Source: Phlebotomus papatasi (lineage: Eukaryota; Arthropoda; Insecta; Diptera; Psychodidae). From it: a stretch of 64,000 bases of DNA. Under the pieces are notes generated by a model. It did not search any database. It saw nothing but the letters and a program-made list of their open reading frames with translations, and was not told where the DNA came from. The DNA is taken from positions 620,001 to 684,000 of the forward strand of contig NC_077223.1 of the NCBI RefSeq assembly GCF_024763615.1, read 5' to 3'. This document shows positions 46,544-56,960 of this stretch, piece by piece; within the stretch, counting starts at the first letter, position 1, and each line of letters starts with the position of its first letter. A program made the position numbers and the translations under genes.

Positions 46544-46829
46544 CTTATGGTAGCTGAGATTTTTTACGAGCAACTTGAAAATGCGTGCAACTCTAGGTAC
46601 TTGCAACTCGGAATACGTGAAAATTCGATTATGTGTTGAATTTGGAGGGTAAAGTATCATGTAGACTAAACTGTTCTCTGCGATCGAAATGGATAAAATT
46701 AGCTCGACGTGATCCTTTACACCCAAAGTTCAACTCACAATCGAATTTTCACGCATTACGATTCCGAGTTGCAAGCACATAGAGTTAGATGCATTTACAG
46801 GTTGCCTGTAAAGAATCTTAGCTACCATA
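46544..46829. mobile_element. Foldback MITE
   Basis: Left arm TTATGGTAGCTGAGATTTTTT, right arm GTAAAGAATCTTAGCTACCAT; a second inverse layer inside (CTTGCAACTCGGAATACGTG / ATTACGATTCCGAGTTGCAAG) and a third (CGAAATGGATAAAATT region). A one-arm relative is at 34080-34240. Confidence 0.7.
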
Positions 46830-46989
46830 ATACGGGCTTCAGACGTAAGGCTTAGCCATCTGGCTTAACTACTCTAATTTCTTATGAAAACAGTTTTTTT
46901 TCTTAATTTAATGTCCTATTATATTCTCAAAAAGCAATAAAATTGCTCGCTATTTAAGATTTTGACACCTTCGGGAATTGAGCTAAACC

Positions 46990-47110
46990 TCTACTGTGAA
47001 GACCGCTTAAGCCTATATAATAAATATATAAATATATAATAATAAATAAATAAATAAATAAATAATAAAAATAAAAATATAATAAAAATAAATATATAAT
47101 AAAAAAGTTC
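46990..47110 (+). repeat. AT simple-sequence tract (AAAT/ATA)n
   Basis: About 90 bases of TAAATA, ATATAA and AATAAA units with no other base than A and T. Confidence 0.85.
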
Positions 47111-47149
47111 ACTAAAATCGGTTAATAAACATTAGAGATAGAGCATGGT

Positions 47150-48130
47150 CCATTTGAATATAGTAAGGCCGAATTTAGACCTAAGGTTTAGCCCAGTTCC
47201 CGATGGTCTCAAAACTCAAAATAGCCACTAATTTAATTCTTTTTTTTTATTTAATGGATTATTTGCCCATGTTGTCCATTAAGTGATAATTTTCTAAGAA
47301 ATCTTGATTGATAAGAAAGTAGAGAAGTTAAGCCATATGGCGAACCTTAGGTCTGAAGCCTATGTAAGGGTCTGGGTACAGTTAGGTTGGCATAGAGGCA
47401 AATGGGGCCCATCGTTAAAAAGATCTGAACCTTAGATACAATATATACTAAAATTTCATTGAAATCGCTTCATAAGTACGGAAAATGCAGTCCGGTCACG
47501 ACCTTTTTGCATATAATTCAGGTCAGAGAATATTGAGGAAGAACTGCGATACACCGTTCGAAAGGTCTCGACCTTAGCTACAATATACTGAAATTTAAAG
47601 AATAAGCATAATCTAGTTTTCGAAATATTCGAGATATCAAAAATCGTTTTTCGATATCTCTTTCCGTTCTCTCTCCAGATGCGTTTGTATAAGTAGATTT
47701 TAAATTATCGCAATAAGATATTGGGACAATGATTTACTTAAGTTTTCATGACAAACTTATTTACTAACCTTTTGTCATCTGTCTTACGAAAGTGATCTCC
47801 ATTATACGAACTTTTGACAAAACTTTCTCTTACAAAGTAAGAAAGAGGATGTAGAAAGATCGTTTGTAGTGCCAGGAACGTAGCAAGGGTTTATGACGCC
47901 CCCGACGGTAAAATTATTGTGCCGCCCCCCCCCCCCCAGTTTTTTAAAAACTTTTCTCGTTAAGTTATTGTAGACGGGGAGTAGCCTAAATTTTTGTAAG
48001 TGAATTTACACTTTCACACTTTTTACACTGAGTGGATTTACACTTTTGTGTTTCCGAAATGTTTGTGTGAGCACCCTGGAACTCCTCCGCCAAGTTTATA
48101 AGATCCCCCACCTAACGAAACCCAGTGATC
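47150..48130. repeat. Patchwork of repeat fragments
   Basis: 47160-47370 has an inverted phrase pair (CCGAATTTAGACCTAAGG..TTAGCC / GGCGAACCTTAGGTCTGAAGCC) shared with 7780 and 46850. 47925-47940 contains a run of about 14 C that may be an assembly or slippage problem. No coding sense. Confidence 0.45.
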
Positions 48131-48144
48131 TTTAGCTCACTCGG

Positions 48145-48190
48145 CCACCAAGGAAGACACGGAGCGTATCGAAAGCTCTGGAGAAGAGTG
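48145..48190 (+). ncRNA. Degenerate hammerhead-like relic
   Basis: GCCACCAAGGAAGACACGGAG..ATCGAAAGCTCTGGAGAAGAG aligns base for base with the 6027 motif, but the core CTGAGGA has become CCAAGGA and stem II is broken. It is therefore an old solo copy of the Penelope-type terminal sequence, not a working ribozyme. Confidence 0.35.
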
Positions 48191-48369
48191 ACTTTTTTTT
48201 TGGTCTTCTCTGGTTAAAAACTCCACAGATTGTGCTGCCGTGTCCGGGTGGAGATTGCTTCCGAAATTTCCACTGAAGCTGAACGGCAATTTTCTCTACG
48301 TTAGTGAAATATTTAAACTTGTACTAAAAAAAATATAGAGGGTAAATCTTTCTTTTGAATATATTTTAG

Positions 48370-48725
48370 TACATGGTTGTTCTAAATTGGTTCTACGTAA
48401 TCGACTTTTCTTTGTATTGGTTCTTATCACGACTATTTGGTGGTTTTGGAACACGATGAAGGCTGGAAAAAACAGTCTAGATATGAATCAACACTAAAGG
48501 CCTTGATAGACTTGAGGATTTGCCGAGAGAGGGCTTAGCGTAATTATATTCGAAACAATGGTTAGACATCATTTCCATCATTTTCCACTAAGTCGTCTCT
48601 CGGCTTAAGTCGTAAGTGTGTCTAGTGCATAAGAAGAGTTAATAACGCAGAAGCACTTGAGAACAGTTGCTCAGGAGAATGATTTCTCCTTTTCATTTTC
48701 CACTGGAATAGCACCATTAAGCGGT
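48370..48725. repeat. Copy of the GCTATTCCAATG foldback family
   Basis: Contains TCGACTTTTCTTTGTATTGG, TGGTGGTTTTGGAACACGATG, GAGAACAGTT and ends TGGAATAGCACCATTAA, the inverse of the start at 40917. The most complete copy of the four. Confidence 0.55.
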
Positions 48726-50876
48726 CTACAGAACAAGAGCTTAGTACAGTTCCTAAAAGCCTCGAATTTCTAAAGAACAATTAATTTTAGTGATTGTGCC
48801 TGTTAATAAATCAGAACAGTTGAGTTGTATGAATAAATCTCAGAACTGAAGGTTGATCTCAGATTTGCTAACGTTTTGTGGTTACAGGTGAAATGCTACC
48901 TCGTCAGATTGGGCTCAAATTTTGGATTTACACGTTTTGAGACTCATATTTGGAATATTGCTCACATTTGTGAAGATCGAGAAATATTATCAATGCCCCC
49001 TAAACGCTCTTATTTTGAGGAACTTGACTGTATAAACCCCCTGATATGGATCCTCAAGTCTTCAAAAATTCCTGCGGTTGTTTTACACAATGCTTGACAA
49101 TAAATTGCATAAAACCTCAATGCGATTTCACACCTTTCATTCTCAACTGAAGAATTTTTTTGTGATCACCACAAGATCTCCTTTTTTGCCAAGTGGAATT
49201 ATCAAAACACCCATCATGTCTAAATCGCTTCCATTGACCTAAAATATTTGTTTCTCCCGTCCAGTGCGTCATTAACTTGTGCAATTTGAATAAATTTTGC
49301 ATGATTCGATCACTATGGCATCTTATCGCATGATTGGCACTTTAGCATTCGCAAACATGTTCCTAAGTGGTCAGTTTGGCACCCTCGCTCTCTGTCCATT
49401 TTGAGTTAATCAAGAAACAGCCAAGAATCATATTCTTCCAGAGATGATTGGTTGAGTTGGTGGACAGGGACAAGGGAGATTCTGTGAGCAATTGCTTGGG
49501 AGTGAATTAATGTGATCGTCAGACAAGATCTTCGCGAGCTCAACTAACTTTTGAAGATTGCGTCTCGCGATCGCGGCATTTTTTTCCCTTCTTTATCTCT
49601 TCTCTCTCATTTCATTTAGAGTGATGTCTGTCTGTTTACCAAGTGCATACAAGACGGGGGTTCGAGGAGGATTGAGAGGAATGATAATTCAATTGTCTCG
49701 GAAGAAGTGTCGCATTTTCCATTCTTATTGGATCTTCTCAGGACAAGCCTCAAGTGACAAGAACAAGGTGCGTGAAGTTAAAGAAATGCACCATGGAAGG
49801 AGTTATTAGAATAATTTCTCAATATTCCATGGGTGTGCTCGGTTCACAGGACGCAGTGGGAATGCATTCCACGCATTTTACATTCTTCAGCATTTTACAC
49901 TCCAAGTGCTTCGCGGGAAAAGGTGTGAGTCGAAGGTTAAGCACAAGGCGGCTATTGAATTAACAAAAGATCCGTGACGTTATAAGGCGGAAGATCTTAT
50001 ATTTTGTACACATTTACAAATCCTTCGAGTATCTATAGTATCTTGTCTAGGACTTTAGTGCTCAAAACTTGAAAATAAATAGTCAAAAATACTTATCTTC
50101 GCAATAAATTGCATAAAAAATTGAATTTTCGGAACTTTCTCCACTTTCCCGCCATCTAAGTTAAGTTTTATTAACTTTTATTAAGTTTTCCGCATTCTGG
50201 ATACGGAAAATTTTCGGAATTGTTTAAATTGTTACACACGTTACACACGTTTCAGATTGAAGGTTTATTAAAGTTTCCAAAGGTACCTAATTTTAATAAC
50301 AAGCAATTTTAGTAATATTCAAAAATCTATAGTGCTCCCAAAAACAAATCCGAAGTTTAAAATCTCCTCAAATGTTATCGAATAGCAAATCATAAGGCGT
50401 AAATTTAGGTCTGCAGGGAGTATTGTTATCGGGAATTTTTTCAAACCTTAAAGAGTAACATGTATCAGAACGTCTAAAATTTATGGTTTATTACTGATCT
50501 TTTTTTTTTGAGACTGCTAATGATTATTATGATCGGTCGATTAGCAAAGTCACAAATAAAACTGTCAATTTCAGACGTTCTGATAGATGTTACCCCTTAA
50601 TCTTCTGAATTCATTGCAAAGAAATCGAACAATCTGACCAGTAATAGAATTTCTGTTTCGATATGACAATGTCATATGACAAATTTTCGTAATAAAATCG
50701 GGAGTTGGACAATATTTAAGCCCAGTTAACATCATTGGAGAAAACTCTATTGCACACCAAATCTATGTTTCCTACAAAACATTTCTGAATTTGTCATATG
50801 ACATTTGAAACGAGGTTGAAACAAGTTGTATCTATGAGAAACGTGTAGGGACTTTAATCAAAGAGAATTGAAATAA
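48726..50876. other. Intron; unique segment 49.1-50.0 kb
   Basis: No supported gene. 49100-49970 is less AT-rich and non-repetitive, with GCGAGCTCAAC, GCGATCGCGG and a CT-rich tract at 49580-49610. It may be regulatory. The short frames on both strands here have no family signature. Confidence 0.35.
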
Positions 50877-51060
50877 CCCTTTAAGGACGAATGGGATACC
50901 GGTGTCCCAAAAACAAAATTTTTTTTTTTAATTATAGGAAGTTATTTTGACCCCTAAATAGTCAGAAAAAATGATTTTCGTTTTTGGGACACCTGAATCC
51001 CACTCCCACTCATCTTTAGAGGGATAAAAGAAATAAAGCGTTTCTAGGGAGTACCGACTT
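50877..51060 (+). mobile_element. Solo left end of a piggyBac-type MITE
   Basis: AACCCTTTAAGGACGAATGGG resembles the end at 37923 (CCCTTTAAGGACGA). The flank is ATAA instead of TTAA and no right end follows before the G-run at 51064. Confidence 0.45.
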
Positions 51061-51341
51061 ATTGGGGGGGGGGGTCATCGAAAATCATAAGTCGATATAC
51101 CAGACCGTTTGATCGACAATAGATGGACGGAAAACGGGAAAAACAGAGAAACAGCGTGGAGTAATTTTTCTCAAAATTTAAAAATTTTGCAAAAAGGCGA
51201 CAGTCAGGGATTGTTTTTCGGCTCACAGTTCTAACTTCACGCTGGATTCCAGACACAAATCTCACGCTTATGTACACACAATGATCGATTGAATTGGAGA
51301 CAAAAGATGATGATCAGATTAAGAAATCTCACAGTACTCAC

Positions 51342-51442
51342 CCAAATCATTGTCACACAGCACCATCACGTAATGCTAAGGCAGTTTCCTCTGCTTCTTG
51401 GTCACAGACGTGCGTCTTACCGCGGAAATTGGAGATGATCAA
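51342..51442 (-). CDS. bbg: PDZ gene, first coding exon (5' UTR + 8 codons)
   Basis: Acceptor-like ATTTCCACAG|TTGATC at 51443/51442 and donor TTTGG|GTGAGT at 51342/51341. ATG at 51366-51364 (context acgtgATGg), with an in-frame TAG 12 bases upstream, encodes MVLCDNDL plus one base G. This phase-1 donor fits the phase of the exon at 35315 (G|AT gives Asp), producing MVLCDNDLDTSSISQKW. If the acceptor is real there is at least one more upstream non-coding exon. A longer frame through the exon (62 codons) ends in TGA and ignores the splice sites. Found by splice logic, not by homology. Confidence 0.55.
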
Positions 51443-52810
51443 CTGTGGAAATTCAATCATTATATTGTATGAATGCCTCAGTGATTTGTTTCTCCGAAAA
51501 GGAGGTATATTTATACAGAAGGAGTCACACAAATTCATCAAATGGGATACATTATTGTGAGGTCTGAATGCATGCTATTGTATGACTGGGAGAGTGATAA
51601 AGGGGGATACGAGAAAGAGGGCACACATGAGGGTAAAGATCGCTCTCTATTTATTTATTTATTCACATGAATTCAATTAATTCACCCTAAAGCAAACAGC
51701 AAACAAATGCCGTCTTTGCCACAAAAAGCACTCAGCCAGAGTGATTCCTTTCCACCCATAAAAACGCACGGTGTGAACACTTGGTTATAAGAATATTGCA
51801 ATTGCATTTCAGGGGGCCAAGTACTGGATCTAAAAATAACAATTCCATCACTCATCCAATGAGACCAACTACTGAGAATTTTTGCAATCAGCACAACATT
51901 AACATGATGGTGAATGAAAAGCAGATTGTAATTAACTTTTCACTTTGGCCCGCATTGTTCATTCAAAATGTATAATGTTATTCTATAGTGACGTATAAAG
52001 ATTTAACATCCATAATTGAGTATTTAATTTTCCCCCAAAACGAACTGTGAGATTTGAAAAGGAAAAGCACGGCTATAGTCTAAATTTTGCTAATTTATTC
52101 ATTTAATTTCACTACCATGCTGTTTTCGCGTAAATTTTACCCAATTTCAGTTTTAGGAAAACAAATAAAAGAGCAATTTAGACTTAATTGAGTTAAGAGT
52201 ATAAATTTTTTAACGAAAATCTGTATCTAAAATAAGTGTGGTTAAATGGACCTCTCAAAATTTCACTGGGTATTCTTCATAATAAAATAATAAAAGTTTT
52301 GTTATATGTGTACTTGTACATTCCTTTCTAGATTAAAATACCTTTCAAATGAATAAAAAAGTTTCATTATTTTGTTAGGTAAAAGTTTTCTCAAATACTG
52401 TACAGATTCCAATAATGTCAACGAATTTAATTCTAATGAATCTATAGGGTTTTAGTCATTGTAGTTCGCTCATGAAAGTTATCTCAGGATATTACTAAAA
52501 TTTTAACTTTTACCATCAAATTTTACATATTTCTTCAATGGAATTAAATATTTTAAGGAATTGACAGTATTGGACCCAATTCAGACACGACAAGGGATAA
52601 CCAAAATAATTATTAAATTACTAATAAATTAAAAATAAATAAAATTAACTATTAATCTAAATGAATATCAAAAAAGACCCTAATGAGCCCAAACAGAAGT
52701 AGATTTTGATTCTCCAATAGTGTCTTGGATAAAAGGTAAATGGAACTCTATTTGCACAAGAAGTCGTTGAAGATTGAAGAATTCAAATTTAATTTCGAAT
52801 TCTCATAGTA
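51443..52810. other. Upstream of the PDZ gene's first coding exon, no gene seen
   Basis: Mostly unique, moderately AT-rich. No further exon could be pinned down. Confidence 0.4.
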
Positions 52811-53138
52811 CAGTAGAGTCTCGCTATAGGCCATCGCTCTATAGTCCACAATTTATCGACCGTTGATTTCAATCACTGATTTTATGTTAGGTTATGTTTT
52901 TTAGTACGCAACAAGCATATTTATTTTAATATTTTTGGCAAACTTTATTAAGTCGTTGTGATAATTGTGATCCATAATGAAGAGAGCAAGGACAAGTACC
53001 ACAATCGCAAAGAAAGTGGAAGTCGTCGAGGAATTTCAATACTAAAAGTCGTTGATAATTTTAAAAAATTACATGGACTATAGTGCGACACAAGTGTCAA
53101 ATCTGAAACCAAATATGGACTATAACGAGACTCTACTG
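52811..53138 (+). mobile_element. pogo/Tigger-like deletion derivative with transposase start
   Basis: TA at 52809-52810 and 53139-53140; ends CAGTAGAGTCTCGCTATA and TATAACGAGACTCTACTG are inverse, matching the pogo/Tigger style. Inside, ATG at 52977 reads MKRARTSTTIAKKVEVVEEF then Gln-Tyr-stop, which resembles the N-terminal CENP-B/Psq-type helix-turn-helix of pogo transposases. The rest of the transposase is deleted. Non-autonomous. Confidence 0.8.
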
Positions 53139-54715
53139 TAAATTTTCAAACAAGGTGGGGAAAATTTAATATCACACTAGAAAGCTGGTAAAAGAGTTAC
53201 TCAGTGATTATGGAGTGATTAAATAATTGGACAAGAACAATAAGCGTTGTTGTTCTGTTTTTTTCCTCACAACAAATGTGAAGACTGTCACATTTTGACA
53301 CTTGAGCACTTCGAAATTCGAACAAGATGTAACTTCCGCCGCCTTGCGAATGTATTAAGAAGTAACAAAGTTTCTTTTTTGGATCTTCAAATAGATTTTC
53401 GAAATTTTCAAGATCTACTTCTGTGTATGGAAAGAATATTATTATTAAAAAAAAAAGTTATTTTTCTTTAACTTAAAACTAATATTATATCATAGATTAG
53501 AATTACAGATTTTTTTCATTAGAATTTTAAAGAAATTCGTTATAGGGCGAAAGGAACACTTATTGACACTTTAAGAACTTGTGTTATATGAGCGTCAAGA
53601 CCTATTGGTATCCCATTTCGTACCATTTGGGATATTAAATTTGAAGACTTATCCCAATTTATCTAACCAATTTGAATTTGAATCCCGTCATAAATTTTGA
53701 CAGCTGCTTGTCACGCCATCTTTATGTTCAATTTGAAATTATTTGGAAGTCTTTTATAAAGACTTTTTGGGTGATCTTTAGTAAATTGATCATTTGAAAT
53801 CATTATAGATCATGATCATTTGAATCACTTGATAATAAAGTAATTTGACGATTAATTTAAACTAACGGGAATCTGGATTAATAGATTGTAATTTTACCGA
53901 AAAAATTGGTTTCTGTCACAGTTTTCAGTAAAGTATTCGGTAATTTTTCCCAGCCACTATTCCAATTCTATGAGTCAGTAAAATATTTGCTAAAATTTGT
54001 TTAGTAATAAACTTTAAGTAGACTTTTTTGTACTTTTTGTCTCCTATTCTTTCTTCGGAACATTAACAAAAAAATGTAAGTAAAGTTGGTTTAATTAGGC
54101 AAGAAGGTTTTTAAAATTTATCTGAATATTCTGCTAGAATTTGCAAAAGGGTTTAGCAAAAGATTGATCTTGAGCGCATAGCGCTTTCCTTTCGAATTTG
54201 TGATATTTCTTATAAGTGAAACGAGTGTACTCATGGAATCAGTTTAATACATTTACGGCATTTTTTAATCTCATTACTTTTTTAAACTTTCCTTCAAGGA
54301 ACAAAAAGGCAGCTCATATTCTGTATGCACACAGTCTAATTATCTTGTGACAAAATGTCATTGATGTTCGAAAAAATAAAAATGAATTTAGAATTTGTAC
54401 ACTGAATATTTACATAAACTTTTACGAATTAGAAGATGATAAAGAAGTTATTCAATGATTATGAAAAGCTAGAACGTAATAGGAGCATTAAAATCTTCAT
54501 TATTTTGATTTTTTCGCAACAAAAAGAAGACTTTTTTCGACAATTCTAGATACTTTGAATTTCGAACAGAGGATATCATGAGTCATCTGGCGGAATTTTC
54601 AAGAATATAGAATGTCTTTTTGTAATCTTTCGAAATCAATTCTCGAACATTAAATAAATGGTAATGTAGCAATGTAAAGCTTAGATCCTTTCTTTTTAGT
54701 TTGCGGTACCCGTTG
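53139..54715. other. AT-rich, no gene seen
   Basis: Phrases such as TGTTCGAAAAAATAAAAATGAATT and ACATTTTGACACTTGAGCACTTCGAA recur loosely at 52750-53400 and 54350-54600, suggesting an old duplication. No coding frame. Confidence 0.4.
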
Positions 54716-55830
54716 TGACAATTTTTTGCCCGATTAATTTAAATTTTCGAATATGTATAACGTTTTCCTTAATAAATATTTTTTACTTCATCTTCGAAAA
54801 TGTGTATTTTAAATCAAGGCCGAGGAAAATTTACATAATTTGGAAATTCTGACAAGACAGAATTTTTGTCAAACCAATTTGTAAATTCGAAAATTATTTT
54901 ATTTTTTTCAGTCGGTTTAAGGAAACTTGTTCGTGCTTGAAATTAATTAATTCAAGATTTCGAATTTGTCTAACGGTTTCCTATAAAAAAAATTTCATGC
55001 AATTTCGATACGGTGAATTTTCAATCTAAACCGGGGAACATTCACAAATAGGATAAAATTTGAAATTTCGGACAACGTAGAATTTTGGATAAACCAATTC
55101 GGAAATTAGACAACTATTTAATATTTTTTAGCCAGTTTAACGAAACTCGTCGGTGCTATGAATCTATTGGTTCAAGTTTTCGAATTTGTTTTCTACACTG
55201 AGAAAAAAAGAGGCTGCGATTAACTTTTTTTCGTCATAACTTTAATACTTTTCGGGTGTAAAAATATATCAACATTTTTTAATGTTAATTTTACACCTTT
55301 TGAGGGTAAAATCAACATGAAAAAGTGTAACTTTAAGCCATAATACACCTAAAAAGCGTAATTTTGCACCGATTTCAGATCAATACTGCAGGGTAAAATT
55401 AACATTTCCGGCATGTTATTTTGACTTTTTCGGATTTCTCTCAGTGTAATTAAATACTTTTCGATGCATCTTCGAAATAATGAATTTTCAGTCTAAACTA
55501 AACCGGTGAACATTTACAATGGAATAAAATTTGAAATTTAAACAACGTAGAATTTTGGATAAACCAATTCAAAAATTAAAAAACTATTTAATATTTTTAG
55601 CCAGTTTCAGAAAGCTTGTCCATGCTATGAATTTATTGGTTCAAGTTTTCGAATTTGTTTAACAATTTTTTAACTAAATACTTTTCAATGTTTTCAATGC
55701 ATCTTCGTGCATTACATAAAATTTAGAATTTCGGACAACGTAGAATTTTAGATAAATCATTTGGCAATTCGAAGATTTTTTCCGGTTTTAATGAAGTTGT
55801 TCAAACTCAAAATTTATTTGACCGAAATTC
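54716..55830 (+). repeat. Four degenerate tandem repeats of about 220 bases, split by a MITE
   Basis: The phrase GGACAACGTAGAATTTTGGATA with AACCAATTC..ATTTAATATTTTTAGCCAGTTT.. GGTTCAAGTTTTCGAATTTG comes back at about 54850, 55070, 55540 and 55735. Subtracting the 251-bp insert the period is 195-220 bases. Units differ by roughly a fifth of positions, so the array is old. Confidence 0.75.
55196..55446. mobile_element. MITE family A, copy 4 (inside the tandem array)
   Basis: 251 bp, TA at 55194-55195 and 55447-55448. Ends CACTGAGAAAAAAAGAGG and GGATTTCTCTCAGTG; orientation as copy 3. The least diverged ends of the family. Confidence 0.9.
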
Positions 55831-56789
55831 GAAATTTTGTCCTTTAGGGAAGGTTACTCAAAGATTAAGTCAACAGAGGGATTTACAAAGATAGATAATG
55901 CGCAAACGTCCGTAAATCAATAGATCAAATTTCACTAAAGGCACGCCCCTCGCAGCAATGCATTCCCTAAATTTTCTCTCAGTGACTAACCCCCGATATT
56001 GCATGCTTTTAACCATTTTTTCGGTAAGTGTTTCCATTTTTTTCACATAACATTTCATTGATTAAACATTTATGTTAACGACACACTCAAATATACTTGA
56101 GTTCATAAATCTCACTAAAATACCATCAATCCATCCCGGTTTCTATTTCAAGAGGATCTCTTTTTTTCTCTCTCGTACCCTTCATCATTTTCCTTCGTCT
56201 CCACAGTCATTCAATGTTGGTTTCTCTAACAAAACACTCACAAAAAAACGTCCATTCAATAGTTGAAAATGGTTCTAAAATACACATTTCAATTACAATG
56301 GAATATTCTGATGGCGGAGAACGATTCTCCTCAGATAATTTCTCAATGTGTTTTGAAATAATTACAAATAAGTTGCTGCGATATATATATTTTTTTAAAT
56401 TACAATACAATGATGCTCCTATAAATACGCCCTTTTCAGTAGAATTTGCATGTGAGTGATTTTATTTGTGGTAATTCACAATGAAATGCTACTCAGAACA
56501 ATTCTGTACGGTCTCTTCTCTCCCTCCGGCAACCAATTTAATCCACACAATACTTGCGCGGTTTTGTATTTATAGCGTGATATTTTAAAGTAGGAAATTT
56601 GTCAAATGATTCTAATTTCAATGGTCTTGAATCATGTCTTTTGAATTTATGTTTCCCTCAAAAATCAAAGAGCATCTTTGTCAGTGAGTCTCACTTAAAA
56701 AAAAAACAATTCAAAACAACCACAGATGGTAAAATCCAAGATCTTTTGCAAATTTTCTACGTACTTTTATTTAAATAACAGATTTGACG
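55831..56789. other. Non-coding, no gene seen
   Basis: Short frames on both strands overlap each other at 56207-56459 without family features. Confidence 0.4.
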
Positions 56790-56960
56790 GTGTTTGGAAC
56801 GATCGTAAGGTGAACCTTCACTGTTTTCTTGCAACGCGTGACACGGTACAAAAGCGCGCCAAACTTAACTCAACGGTGACTCAAGAGCAACTGAATGTTG
56901 AGCGACTCGAACAGCCGAGCTCAACCTCAAGATCGCCTCCAGAGTTGAGTTGAAAGCGTT
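56790..56960. promoter_or_regulatory. CpG- and G/C-richer island, possible promoter
   Basis: Contains AACGATCG, CAACGCGTGACACGG, AAGCGCGCC and CGAACAGCCGAGC in otherwise AT-rich DNA. On the minus strand CATTCAGTTGC (56896-56886) matches a fly initiator (TCAGTT). It would suit a 5' exon of the minus-strand PDZ gene 5.4 kb away, but no transcript evidence is available. Confidence 0.25.

Larger units (their letters stand above)
24360..51442 (-). other. bbg: Gene span: big-bang-like PDZ protein, five exons recognised
   Basis: Exons in transcript order: 51442-51342 (5' UTR + 8 codons), 35315-34417, 33014-32562, 24826-24574, 24514-24360. Junction phases are 1, 0, 0, 1 and the coding sum is 25+899+453+253+155 = 1785 bases, exactly 594 residues plus stop. 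The linkers are basic and Ser/Pro-rich; one PDZ domain sits at about 491-582. A small IL16/PDZD2-type PDZ protein with this layout fits Drosophila big bang, a septate-junction/cortical scaffold in epithelia, but the name is from memory of the family and unverified. Longer isoforms with more PDZ domains may start outside the window. The introns of 16.0, 1.4, 7.7 kb and 59 bases are full of transposons. Confidence 0.6.

Noticed and set aside
47925..47940. Poly-C run and the G-run at 51064 as G-quadruplex elements
   Set aside because: Single homopolymer runs do not make an intramolecular quadruplex and may be sequencing artefacts.
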